From Pseudomonas sediminis (GTDB lineage: Bacteria > Pseudomonadota > Gammaproteobacteria > Pseudomonadales > Pseudomonadaceae), in the NCBI RefSeq assembly GCF_002741105.1, contig NZ_NIQU01000011.1, positions 88,280 through 152,279 on the forward strand: a stretch of DNA of 64,000 bases, in the 5' to 3' direction. This document shows, one piece after another, positions 42,611 through 51,057 of the stretch (its first letter is position 1; each line of letters opens with the position of its first letter). Both the position numbers and the translations under genes were made by a program. The notes below the pieces were generated by a model, which was not told the origin of the DNA, searched no databases, and worked only from the letters and a program-made list of their open reading frames with translations.

Positions 42611-44161
42611 TTAGCGAATGCCCAGCCGCCTGGCCAAACGGCTGAGGTTGGCGCGATCCACCCCCAACTCCCGCGCCGCATCGACCCACTTGCCCTGATG
42701 GCGCGCCAGGCACTGTTCGATCAACTGACGCTGGAAGGCATCCACCGCGGTGCGTAGCTCGACGCCTTCCGGCACCGGCTCGCCGGACGCCAGCAGCGTC
42801 TCGACGGCGGCGCTCGTCTCACGGCTCGGCAAGTCCAGATCCTGCATATCCAGGCTGAGAATGCGCGGTCGCTCGCCATGGCGCGCCAGCGCCTTGATCG
42901 CCGCGCGGCCGATCAGGTGCTCCAGCTCGCGCACGTTGCCCGGCCAGTCGTGGCCCAGCAGCGCCTTCTGCGCCTCGGCACTCAGGCGTAGGCTGCGCAG
43001 CCCGAGCCGGGCTCGGTTCTCTTCGAGGAAGTAGCCGGCCAGCAACAGCACATCGCGGCCGCGCTCACGCAGCGGCGGCACCGGCAACGGGTAAACGCTC
43101 AGGCGGTGATAGAGATCGGCGCGAAACCGTCCGGCACGCACTTCGGCCGCCAGATCGCGGTTGGTGGCGGCGATCACTCGCACATCGACGCGATGCTCGC
43201 GATCCGAGCCAACCCGTTGCAACTGGCCGCTTTGCAGCACGCGCAGCAACTTGGCCTGGATAGCCAGCGGCAGCTCGCCCACTTCATCGAGGAACAGGCT
43301 GCCGCCATCGGCCAGCTCGAACTTGCCGCTGCGCTCGCTCATCGCACCAGAGAAGGCGCCGCGTACATGGCCGAACAGTTCACTCTCTACCAACGCGTCG
43401 GGCAATGCCGCGCAGTTGATACTGACCAGCGGCCGCTGCGCACGCGGCGAGGCGGCGTGGATGGCTTCGGCCACCAGCTCCTTGCCGACGCCGGTTTCCC
43501 CTGTGATCAGCACGGTCAGCGGGCTGTCGCCGACCAGGCGGATTTCGTCCTGCAGCTTGCGCAGCGCCGCGCTCTGCCCCACCAACTCGCGCGGCTGCTG
43601 ACGCGCCTGCTTGTAAAGCTCGGTGAGCTGGCGCTCGGCCTCGACCCGCTGTGCCAGGCCGCTGATGCGCTGGCTGACCTTGACCGTGGCCGCAGCCAAG
43701 CTGGCAAAGGCGTCGAGGCTGTCCAGATCGAGCCGACCGAAACTGGCCGGGTCGAGCGAATCCAGGGTCAGCAGCCCCCAGAGCTGTTCGTCCAGGTACA
43801 GCGGGCAACCGAGGCAATCGTGCACCTCCAGGTGGCCATGCAACCCCTCTACCAGTCCGTCGTAGGGGTCAGGCAGGCCGCAATCAGCAGCGAAACGGGT
43901 CGGCCCGTCGTGCTCCAGCAACGCAGCCAGACGCGGATGCTCGCTGACCTTGAAACGTCGTCCCAGGGTATCGGGGCTCAGCCCCTCGACCGCCAGGGGC
44001 ACCAGAATTTCGCCGTCGAGCCGCAGTAGCGCCACGGCATCGCAAGGGAATAACTGGCGCAAGGCCGCGAGCAGTCGGCGATAACGCTCGCCATCGTCCA
44101 GCTCGCGAGACAGATCGGCGACCAGGGGAATAAGAGTTTCCAGCAGAGGATTAGCGGTCAT
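42611..44161 (-). CDS. norR: NorR/FhpR-type nitric oxide-responsive sigma-54 activator
   Basis: The 516-residue protein has an N-terminal GAF domain (about residues 20-170) that in NorR binds NO through a non-haem iron, a central AAA+ domain with GETGVGKE (Walker A) and the sigma-54 loop GAFSGA, FELADGGSLFLDEV (Walker B), and a C-terminal HTH (EQCLARHQGKWVDAARELGVDRANLSRLARRL). It activates sigma-54 promoters. It is divergent from hmp, whose upstream region has NorR-type motifs. In P. aeruginosa the equivalent regulator of the flavohaemoglobin gene is called FhpR. Confidence 0.92.
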   Translation of the reverse strand: MTANPLLETLIPLVADLSRELDDGERYRRLLAALRQLFPCDAVALLRLDGEILVPLAVEGLSPDTLGRRFKVSEHPRLAALLEHDGPTRFAADCGLPDPYDGLVEGLHGHLEVHDCLGCPLYLDEQLWGLLTLDSLDPASFGRLDLDSLDAFASLAAATVKVSQRISGLAQRVEAERQLTELYKQARQQPRELVGQSAALRKLQDEIRLVGDSPLTVLITGETGVGKELVAEAIHAASPRAQRPLVSINCAALPDALVESELFGHVRGAFSGAMSERSGKFELADGGSLFLDEVGELPLAIQAKLLRVLQSGQLQRVGSDREHRVDVRVIAATNRDLAAEVRAGRFRADLYHRLSVYPLPVPPLRERGRDVLLLAGYFLEENRARLGLRSLRLSAEAQKALLGHDWPGNVRELEHLIGRAAIKALARHGERPRILSLDMQDLDLPSRETSAAVETLLASGEPVPEGVELRTAVDAFQRQLIEQCLARHQGKWVDAARELGVDRANLSRLARRLGIR

Positions 44162-44353
44162 TTCGACTACTCAAAGTCTTTATGACCCGCAAATAGATCG
44201 AGTCATTAAAACAACAATAAAAGCAAGCCACTGATATTTAAAGATTATTTATCTGGCACGCTTACTGATAGGTATCTACCGCTAACGCTAGCACGCCACA
44301 ACTGGCCATACGAGCCACACCGGCGTCTTTATTTGCCCTGCGGAGATAGCCTA
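44162..44353 (+). promoter_or_regulatory. norR/hmp intergenic control region
   Basis: Two motifs of the NorR half-site form GT-N7-AC are seen: GTCTTTATGAC at 44176-44186 and GTCATTAAAAC at 44202-44212, 26 bases apart. A sigma-54 candidate follows at 44254-44270, with a perfect -24 TGGCACG but an imperfect -12 (GA in place of GC). The arrangement suits NO-dependent activation of hmp. Confidence 0.55.
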
Positions 44354-45535
44354 ATGCTGACCAACGCTCAACGTGACCTGATCAAAGCCACCGTGCCTCT
44401 GCTGGAAAGCGGCGGCGAAGCGCTCACCACCCATTTCTACCGGATGATGCTCAGTGAGTACCCCGAAGTGCGCCCGCTGTTCAACCAGGCGCACCAGGCC
44501 AGCGGCGACCAGCCACGTGCCCTGGCTAACGGCGTGCTGATGTACGCGCGCCATATCGACCGCCTCGAAGCCCTAGGGCCGCTGGTGCGCCAGGTGGTGA
44601 ACAAGCACGTCGCTCTGCAGATCCTCCCCGAGCACTACCCCATCGTCGGCAGTTGCCTGCTACGCGCGATTCGCGAGGTGCTGGGCGCCGAGATCGCCAC
44701 CGATGCGGTGATCGATGCCTGGGCCGTGGCCTACCAGCAACTGGCCGATATTTTCATCGGCGCCGAGGAACAGCTCTATCAGGACAACGCCAGCGCACCT
44801 GGCGGCTGGCGTGGCGCGCGGGCCTTCCGCGTAGCACGCAAGGTCGTCGAAAGCGCCGAGATCACCTCCTTCCATCTGCTACCTGTCGATGGTGGTGCCC
44901 TGCTCGACTACCAGCCGGGCCAGTACATCGGCATGCGCCTGCTGCTGGACGGCGAAGAGGTACGCCGCAACTACTCACTGTCGTCCCTGGCCAATGGCCT
45001 TGAATACCGCATCAGCGTCAAGCGCGAGCCTGGCGGCCGCGCGTCCAACCATCTGCATGACAAGGTTGAGGTTGGGGATGTGCTGGACCTGTTCCCGCCC
45101 GCTGGCGAGTTCACCCTGAGCGAGTCGGACAAGCCGCTGGCCCTGATCAGCGCCGGCGTCGGCATCACCCCGGCACTGGCCATGCTCGACGCGGCGCGAC
45201 ACAGCGGCCGGCCGATCTATTTCATCCACTGCGCACGCAATGCCGAGGTGCATGCCTTCCGCGACTGGGTCGATGCCCATGCCGCCGAGCATCCGCAGAT
45301 TCGCCACTACGTGTGCTACAGCGAGCCGCGCGCGGGTGACCGGGCCGACGCCGAGGGTTTTCTCAGCCGCGATCTGCTGGAGCAATGGCTGCCGGCCGAG
45401 CGCGATCTGGACGCCTACTTCCTCGGCCCGAAACCCTTCATGGCTCAGGTCAAGCGTAATCTGAAGGCGCTGGGCGTTCCCGCCGAGCAAAGCCACTACG
45501 AATTCTTCGGCCCGGCCTCGGCGCTGGATAGCTAA
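44354..45535 (+). CDS. hmp: Flavohaemoglobin (nitric oxide dioxygenase)
   Basis: The 393-residue protein converts NO and O2 to nitrate. The globin domain (residues 1 to about 140) carries the proximal His in NKHVALQILPEHYPIVG. The reductase half has the FAD motif RRNYSLSS and the NAD(P)H-binding ISAGVGITPALAML. Length and order are canonical. ATG 44354 gives the standard MLTNAQRDLI start. It is the first gene of an operon-like run with the PpyR-like and NnrS genes, under predicted NorR and sigma-54 control. Confidence 0.95.
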   Translation: MLTNAQRDLIKATVPLLESGGEALTTHFYRMMLSEYPEVRPLFNQAHQASGDQPRALANGVLMYARHIDRLEALGPLVRQVVNKHVALQILPEHYPIVGSCLLRAIREVLGAEIATDAVIDAWAVAYQQLADIFIGAEEQLYQDNASAPGGWRGARAFRVARKVVESAEITSFHLLPVDGGALLDYQPGQYIGMRLLLDGEEVRRNYSLSSLANGLEYRISVKREPGGRASNHLHDKVEVGDVLDLFPPAGEFTLSESDKPLALISAGVGITPALAMLDAARHSGRPIYFIHCARNAEVHAFRDWVDAHAAEHPQIRHYVCYSEPRAGDRADAEGFLSRDLLEQWLPAERDLDAYFLGPKPFMAQVKRNLKALGVPAEQSHYEFFGPASALDS

Positions 45536-45553
45536 ACGATGAGGAGGTGAACC

Positions 45554-45805
45554 ATGTACCCACTGAATCTTCCACCGCTGCAGATTCTGCACTTGTCCAG
45601 CCAGTTGCTCTGGGCCGGCCTGATCCTGCTGCTGGTGGGGCTGGTGGCAGCCTATGGCCTGGAGAAGCAACTGAACGTGCCGACGCTAGTGCTGGCGCAC
45701 AGCCTGACACTACTCGGTCCCAGCATCTTGAAGATCGGTTATGTGCTGCGCCTGGTCGCGCAGCAACGCCTGAAAGACGAGGCATGCGCACATGCAATTG
45801 CTTGA
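45554..45805 (+). CDS. PpyR-like small membrane protein
   Basis: The 83-residue protein has two hydrophobic helices (LLWAGLILLLVGLVAAYGL and LVLAHSLTLLGPSILKIGYVLRLVA). Its position directly after the flavohaemoglobin gene, and its sequence, match the PpyR protein of P. aeruginosa, reported as affecting psl and pyoverdine operons; I rely on memory for that link. It starts 18 bases after hmp with a GAGGAGG ribosome site and overlaps the NnrS gene by 14 bases. A role in the NO response is inferred from the neighbours. Confidence 0.75.
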   Translation: MYPLNLPPLQILHLSSQLLWAGLILLLVGLVAAYGLEKQLNVPTLVLAHSLTLLGPSILKIGYVLRLVAQQRLKDEACAHAIA

Positions 45806-46967
45806 TCGCAAGCGGGCACTGGCCATCGCGCCCTTCTGGCGCCTGGGCTTTCGCCCGTTCTTTGTCGTCGGAGCCCTGTTCGCCGTGCTCGCCATCGCCC
45901 TCTGGGCGGCGGCGCTGCACGGGCTGACCAACCCGGCGGTGCCGGGTGGCATGCTGGCCTGGCATCGCCACGAAATGCCCTTTGGTTTCGGCCTGGCGAT
46001 CATCGCCGGCTTCCTGCTCACTGCCGTGCAGACCTGGACTGGGAGTCCGGGCCTCAGCGGCCGCCCTCTGGTCGCACTGTTCGGGCTGTGGTTGGCCGCG
46101 CGCCTGGTGTGGCTCTTCCCCGTGCCACTGGCACTGCTGATCGCACTGCAACTGGCCTTTATCGGCCTGTTCATTGCTCAGATGGCACGCCAGCTGATCA
46201 CCGCCCGGCAACGCAACAACTACCCGATCCTGCTGGTGCTGAGCCTGCTCGCGCTGTGCCAGTCCGCCACGCTCGCCGGCCTGGTGCTAGGCGATGATGG
46301 CCTGCAACGCCGTGGCGCACTGGCCGCACTGTGGCTGATTGCAGTCATGCTGAGCCTGATCGGTGGTCGGGTGATTCCCTTCTTCACCCAACGCGGCCTG
46401 GGTCGGGTCGAGGCCTTCGCCACCCATCCCTGGCAGGACCGTCTGCTGCTGGTCTGCGGCGTGCTGGTCGCGGCACTGTTCGCCAGCGGGCACAACCTGC
46501 AGGCCCGCCCATGGCTGGCCATGCCGTTCATCGTACTGAGCGTGCTGCACGGCCTGCGCCTGTGGCGCTGGCATCTGCGCGGCATCTGGGGCGTGCCGCT
46601 GCTGTGGTCGCTCCACCTGGGCTACGCCTGGCTGCTGGTCGCCAGCCTCGGCATGGCCGCCTGGCACCTAGGCTGGTTGACGCAACCCAGCCTGGCCAAC
46701 CACGCCCTGGCGGTGGGTGCGATGGGCGGGCTGATTCTGGCGATGATGGCGCGGGTCAGCCTCGGCCATACCGGCCGCGCATTGCAACCGCCCCGGACGA
46801 TGTCGTGGGCTTTCGGTTTGCTCAATCTAGGGGCGCTGATTCGGGTCTCGGCGGGTAGCAGCGGGCTATGGCTCGCAGCGCTCTGCTGGGCCGTGGCCTT
46901 CGCCCTGTTCGCCTGGCATTACGCGCCGATGCTGTATCGGGCGCGGGTGGATGGGCATCCGGGGTGA
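45792..46967 (+). CDS. nnrS: NnrS family haem-copper membrane protein
   Basis: The 391-residue membrane protein has about twelve helices. Family features are FWRLGFRPFFVVGALFAVL at the N terminus, MLAWHRHEMPFGF with clustered His, GRVIPFFTQRGLG and MARVSLGHTGR near the C terminus. NnrS proteins protect against NO-related stress, notably iron-nitrosyl damage. The start overlaps the PpyR-like gene, placing it in the hmp operon. Confidence 0.92.
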   Translation: MQLLDRKRALAIAPFWRLGFRPFFVVGALFAVLAIALWAAALHGLTNPAVPGGMLAWHRHEMPFGFGLAIIAGFLLTAVQTWTGSPGLSGRPLVALFGLWLAARLVWLFPVPLALLIALQLAFIGLFIAQMARQLITARQRNNYPILLVLSLLALCQSATLAGLVLGDDGLQRRGALAALWLIAVMLSLIGGRVIPFFTQRGLGRVEAFATHPWQDRLLLVCGVLVAALFASGHNLQARPWLAMPFIVLSVLHGLRLWRWHLRGIWGVPLLWSLHLGYAWLLVASLGMAAWHLGWLTQPSLANHALAVGAMGGLILAMMARVSLGHTGRALQPPRTMSWAFGLLNLGALIRVSAGSSGLWLAALCWAVAFALFAWHYAPMLYRARVDGHPG

Positions 46968-46995
46968 TTCCTGGTGCGCACGGCACACCCTACGA

Positions 46996-47448
46996 TCAAT
47001 CGACCAGTGTGCAGGCCATCACCAACGCATCTTCACGTCCACCGACTGCCGGGTAGTAATCGCGGCGGCGCCCCACTTCGTTGAAGCCGAAACGCTCGTA
47101 CAGGCGATAGGCACTCTGGTTGCTGGCGCGCACTTCAAGGAAGCATTCACGTCCACCCAACTCGTAAGCCTCTTTCATCAGATGTTCGAGCAGGCGCAAG
47201 CCAAGCCCACGGCCCTGGCTTTCCGGCTTGACGGTGATATTGAGCAGGTGCGCTTCGTCGAGGATCAGGTTGATCACGCCGTGACCGACCTGCTGATTGC
47301 CCTCGAACATCAGCCAGCAGTTATAGGATTTGAGGCTGTCGGTGAAGATACCGCGCGTCCACGGATGACTGAAGGCGGCGTATTCGATCTTCAGCACGGC
47401 ATCGAGATCCGCCTCGGTCATCGGGCGGAAGGAAATCGCATCGCTCAT
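46996..47448 (-). CDS. rimI: RimI, ribosomal protein S18 alanine N-acetyltransferase
   Basis: The 150-residue GNAT enzyme acetylates the N terminus of ribosomal protein S18. The acetyl-CoA loop is PESQGRGLGLRLLEHLM and the catalytic-end region is ECFLEVRASNQSAYRLYERFGF, typical of RimI, ending with RRDYYP. ATG 47448 gives the usual MSDAISFRPMTEADLDAV start; the upstream frame overlaps the preceding gene. In E. coli rimI sits directly after holD; here an uncharacterised gene holds that position. Confidence 0.92.
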   Translation of the reverse strand: MSDAISFRPMTEADLDAVLKIEYAAFSHPWTRGIFTDSLKSYNCWLMFEGNQQVGHGVINLILDEAHLLNITVKPESQGRGLGLRLLEHLMKEAYELGGRECFLEVRASNQSAYRLYERFGFNEVGRRRDYYPAVGGREDALVMACTLVD

Positions 47449-47480
47449 TAAGGAAAACTCGAGGGCAAAGACGGGGATTC

Positions 47481-48293
47481 TCAGGAGTGTGCAGGCGCTA
47501 GCCAGCGCTGACGAACACGCCGCATCGCCTGCCACAGCTCGCGCTTGCGCGTTGGCTCTTCCATCAGCAGCTCCAGGCCCGGCAAGGCCCAGCAGGTACC
47601 CAGCCCCTCGACCTGCAACTCGCGATTGTAGCTGTGCTCGTTACCCTCACCAGCGAAACGAATAGCCGGCAGGCCAACCAGCCACAGGCAGACGCTCGGC
47701 TGCTCTTCCAGACGCGCAGCCACGAAGCTCTGCACGAACTCCAGCGCCGCTTGCGGGCCTTGATCCATATTGCCGCGCACCAGCAATGGCCAGCGCACCG
47801 GCTCGCCGAGCAGTTGCGGGCTGTCCGGCAGGCCGGCGGCGCGCAGCAAATCCTTGAGCAGGATGTAGGCCGGGTCGCGGCTCTGGAAAGGCTGGCCGGT
47901 GGGCAGCTCCACCAGCAAGGCGCAATCGCCGGCTCGCAGCAACTGCAGGGAAAAACGCGGCGGCGGGACGCTGACACGAGCCGGCTTTTCCTCGACCTGC
48001 TCCGGTTCCGCCACCGGCTCGACAGCCGCCTGGCGCGGCTGGGCGCCCGGGCGCGGAATTTCGATCTTCGGCCGCTCGATCGGCGTCTCGCGTACCGGCT
48101 CGGCCACCGCGGCCGGCGGTTCGCTCACGATAGCCAGCGGCGCTTCGGCAGGCGGCGGCGCCAGCAACTCGGCACGCGATGGCGCGGCAAAGGGCAGCTC
48201 GGTACGCGGCAGCCAGGTGGCTACCTGCATGGCATCGAGGTAGGCGCGACGGCGCAGCTCGGCATTCAAACCAGAAGTATCCAGTGCAGTCAT
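47481..48293 (-). CDS. Uncharacterised proline/alanine-rich protein upstream of rimI
   Basis: The 270-residue protein has a short conserved-looking start (MTALDTSGLNAELRRRAYLDAMQVATWLPRTELP, written here in parts: MTALDTSGLNAEL and LDAMQVATWLPRTELP), a long proline, glutamate and alanine linker (about residues 40-120) and a globular C-terminal domain of about 150 residues (LQLLRAGDCALLVELPTGQPF ... GLPDSPQLLGEPVRWPLL ... LGTCWALPGLELLME). Such genes are sometimes labelled TonB-like because of the linker, but there is no membrane anchor. Its place before rimI and the TWLPRTELP peptide recall HolD, the psi subunit of DNA polymerase III; this is a hypothesis. It overlaps the LysR gene stop by ATGA. 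Confidence 0.65.
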   Translation of the reverse strand: MTALDTSGLNAELRRRAYLDAMQVATWLPRTELPFAAPSRAELLAPPPAEAPLAIVSEPPAAVAEPVRETPIERPKIEIPRPGAQPRQAAVEPVAEPEQVEEKPARVSVPPPRFSLQLLRAGDCALLVELPTGQPFQSRDPAYILLKDLLRAAGLPDSPQLLGEPVRWPLLVRGNMDQGPQAALEFVQSFVAARLEEQPSVCLWLVGLPAIRFAGEGNEHSYNRELQVEGLGTCWALPGLELLMEEPTRKRELWQAMRRVRQRWLAPAHS

Positions 48294-49228
48294 TCGATAG
48301 GGGAGCGATTGTCGCGTGAATCGAGGGACGCGGATAGTCCCTGAGCTTCGCCCACCTGTTGCCGCAACAGGGTAATGAAGACCTGCGCCGGCGGACTCAG
48401 GTAGCAAGGTTTGCGCTGCAGCAGGCCGATGCTGCGCGCTGGCGCTTGACTGAGCACGTGCACAGCGAGGCTACCGTCGCTGTTGAAGGTATCGGCGACG
48501 CTGGCCGGCAGCAGGGCGAAGCCCAATCCTGCACGCGCCAACGCGGCGGCGCTGCTCATGTAAGCCACTTCCCAGGCAGGATCACGCAGCAATCCCATAC
48601 GCAGCAGGGTTTCATCGGCCATGCCACGCAGGCTGGTGTCGCGGGTGGTGGCGATGTAGTCCTGCTCACGTAGCGCTGCGAGTAACGCCTTGCCGCGCAG
48701 GCGCTCTTGACCGCGCACCAGCAGCACCAGGCTGTCGTCGTAGAGCGGCTGGAAATCCAGCGCGCCGAGGTCGTCGGCCGTCGAGGTGATGGCGAAATCC
48801 ACCTCGGCCGCACTCACCCACTGACGGATTTCCCCGGCGCGGCCGTCGTGCAGGCTGATGTCGATACCGGGATAGCGTCGCCGGTATTCCTGCAACACCC
48901 GTGGCAGGGGCTCGATGGCCACCGACGGCAACACGGCGATGCGCAGCGAGCCACTCTCCAGGTGTAGTTGCTCATGCGCGTCGTGCACGGCGTTATCCAT
49001 GTCACGCAGCAGACGGCGAGCCTGCTCGAGAAAACGCAGGCCGGCGGCGGTCAGCTCCACGCTGCGCGTGTTGCGCGCCAGCAGCGACAAGCCGAGGGCA
49101 TCTTCGAGTTTGCGTAGGCTGTAGCTAAGCGCCGGTTGCGACAGGTGAACCCGCTCGGCGGCGCGACTGAAACTGCGATGTTCGGCAATCAGGACGAAGG
49201 CCTGAAGCTGGCGAAAGCTGATGTCCAT
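48290..49228 (-). CDS. LysR-family transcriptional regulator
   Basis: The 312-residue regulator has an N-terminal winged helix (FRQLQAFVLIAEHRSFSRAAERVHLSQPALSYSLRKLE) and a periplasmic-binding-like effector domain. Its start is 110 bases from the divergent AtuA-family gene, so it probably controls that gene set and the CitMHS transporter. Its stop codon overlaps the start of the gene upstream of rimI, an apparently accidental coupling of unrelated functions. Confidence 0.9.
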   Translation of the reverse strand: MDISFRQLQAFVLIAEHRSFSRAAERVHLSQPALSYSLRKLEDALGLSLLARNTRSVELTAAGLRFLEQARRLLRDMDNAVHDAHEQLHLESGSLRIAVLPSVAIEPLPRVLQEYRRRYPGIDISLHDGRAGEIRQWVSAAEVDFAITSTADDLGALDFQPLYDDSLVLLVRGQERLRGKALLAALREQDYIATTRDTSLRGMADETLLRMGLLRDPAWEVAYMSSAAALARAGLGFALLPASVADTFNSDGSLAVHVLSQAPARSIGLLQRKPCYLSPPAQVFITLLRQQVGEAQGLSASLDSRDNRSPIE

Positions 49229-49338
49229 GGCTCGGCAACTTATAAAATTATCTTATCAATTCATATCACATTTCGAATTCACAACTAAATCCACAGGCAT
49301 CACCCTTGCTGCATACCTGACCGTGAAATGGATCGACA

Positions 49339-50688
49339 ATGACCACAACAGTCCATATCGGGTGCGGCGCGGGCTTCGCCAATGATCGCCCGGATGCCGC
49401 GCTGGCGCTGGCCAACGACCTCGCTGGTCGCGACGGCCGACGCTTCCTGTTCTTCGAACTGCTGGCCGAGCGCACCCTGGCCGAAGCCCAACTACGCCGC
49501 CTCAACGATGCCCAGAGCGGCTACGCCCTGCGTCTGTTCGACTTTCTCGAACCGGTGCTGGAGACCTGCCTGGACACTGGCATCGCCATCGTCACCAACG
49601 GCGGCGCTGCCAACCCCACCGCCGCCGCCACACGCCTGCGTCAACAGTTGCAGGGCACGCGACACGCTTCGGCACGCATCGCCTGTGTACTGGGTGACGA
49701 CCTGCTCGACAGCGACATCGATCTGCAGCAGTGGCTGCCCGCGCAACTCGATGGTGAGGTGGTCTCGGTCAATGTCTACAGCGGTGCCGATGGCATCGTC
49801 CAGGCGCTGGATCAGGGCGCCGACATCGTTCTCTGCGGCCGTGTCGCCGACCCCAGCTTGGCGGTCGGACCGCTGCGCCATGCATTCGGCTGGCAGGCCG
49901 ATGACTGGGACCGCATCGCCCAGGCCACGGCAGTCGGCCACCTGCTCGAATGCTGCACCCAGGTCAGCGGCGGCTACTTCGCTCACCCCGGCCTGAAGGA
50001 CGTACCGGACCTGGCCAATGTCGGCTGCCCCATCGCCAGCGTATCGGCCGAGGGACAGATCGTCATCGGCAAAGCAGCCGGCACCGGAGGTTGCGTCACC
50101 GAACGCACGGTCAAGGAACAACTGCTCTACGAGGTCCACGACCCAGCCAGCTACCTGACACCGGACGTGGTCATGGACCTGAGCCAGGCTCATGTTCGGC
50201 AGGTCGCAACCAATCAGGTGGCGGTCGAGGGCGTGCGCGGCAAGCCGCGGCCGACACACCTCAAAGGCCTGGTCGGCCTGCGCGGCAAGTGGTTCGCCGA
50301 AGCGGAGATTTCCTACGCAGGCCCCGGCGCCGTGGTTCGGGCAGCGCTGGCGCACGACATCCTGCTACAACGCTGCGCCAAGCTGGCGCCGCAGCTCACG
50401 CCCTGGATCGATGTGATCGGCGTTGCCAGCCTGTTCAACGACGCTGGCGGTCAGTGGCTGCAGCGGCACCTGGCACAGGCAGCCGATTGCCAGGATGTAC
50501 GCCTGCGCATCAGCTTTCTGAATCGTGACAAAGCCCTGCTGGAGCGCCTGCTGCTCGATGCCGAATCGCTCTACACCAACGGCCCCGCCGGCGGTGGCGG
50601 TGTACGCCGGCATATCGGCGAATCCCTCGGCACCGCCAGTTTCCTCATCGAACGCACCGCGGTGCGGCAACAGCTGGAGTGGTTCTGA
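49339..50688 (+). CDS. AtuA-family (DUF1446) protein
   Basis: The 449-residue protein begins HIGCGAGFANDRPDAALALA, the start typical of the acyclic terpene utilisation AtuA/DUF1446 family, and contains GADIVLCGRVADPSLAVGPL, GHLLECCTQVSGGYFAHPG and KAAGTGGCVTERTVKEQLLYEVHDP, all family landmarks. The family occurs in terpene and hydroxy-acid degradation clusters, but no reaction is firmly established. The following gene overlaps by one base (TGATG) and encodes the small domain that is fused to AtuA in some species. Regulation by the divergent LysR protein is likely. Confidence 0.87.
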   Translation: MTTTVHIGCGAGFANDRPDAALALANDLAGRDGRRFLFFELLAERTLAEAQLRRLNDAQSGYALRLFDFLEPVLETCLDTGIAIVTNGGAANPTAAATRLRQQLQGTRHASARIACVLGDDLLDSDIDLQQWLPAQLDGEVVSVNVYSGADGIVQALDQGADIVLCGRVADPSLAVGPLRHAFGWQADDWDRIAQATAVGHLLECCTQVSGGYFAHPGLKDVPDLANVGCPIASVSAEGQIVIGKAAGTGGCVTERTVKEQLLYEVHDPASYLTPDVVMDLSQAHVRQVATNQVAVEGVRGKPRPTHLKGLVGLRGKWFAEAEISYAGPGAVVRAALAHDILLQRCAKLAPQLTPWIDVIGVASLFNDAGGQWLQRHLAQAADCQDVRLRISFLNRDKALLERLLLDAESLYTNGPAGGGGVRRHIGESLGTASFLIERTAVRQQLEWF

Positions 50689-51008
50689 TGACCGATGTAC
50701 TGCTGTGCGACTACGCCCACGCCCGCGCTGGCGACAAGGGCAACACCCTGAGCGTGGCGGTGTTCGCCTTCTCTGACGAGCACTATGCCTGGCTGGCCAA
50801 TGAGCTGACCTGCGAACGGGTGGCTGCCTGCCTGAACCACCGCGCCATTGGCACGGTGAAACGCTACGAGCTGCCGAACCTGGGCGGCCTCAACTTCGTG
50901 GTGGAAAACGCCTTGGAAGGCGGCGTCAACGCCAGCCCCGGACTGGACCGGCACGGCAAGAGCCTCAGCTACGCCCTGCTCGGCCTGAGGCTGCCGCCTC
51001 CAGACTGA
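50688..51008 (+). CDS. AtuA-associated small protein
   Basis: The 106-residue protein (DYAHARAGDKGNTLSVAVFAF, then AACLNHRAIGTVKRYELPN and NFVVENALEGGV) corresponds to the ferredoxin-fold domain found at the C terminus of many AtuA-like proteins. Here it is separate, with its ATG overlapping the previous stop. The two products presumably form one functional unit. No iron-sulfur cysteines are present, so the fold name does not imply electron transfer. Confidence 0.82.
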   Translation: MTDVLLCDYAHARAGDKGNTLSVAVFAFSDEHYAWLANELTCERVAACLNHRAIGTVKRYELPNLGGLNFVVENALEGGVNASPGLDRHGKSLSYALLGLRLPPPD

Positions 51009-51057
51009 GCCGGCATTTCACCCTGTCTCCAACAATAACAACACCGGAGAGATCGAT

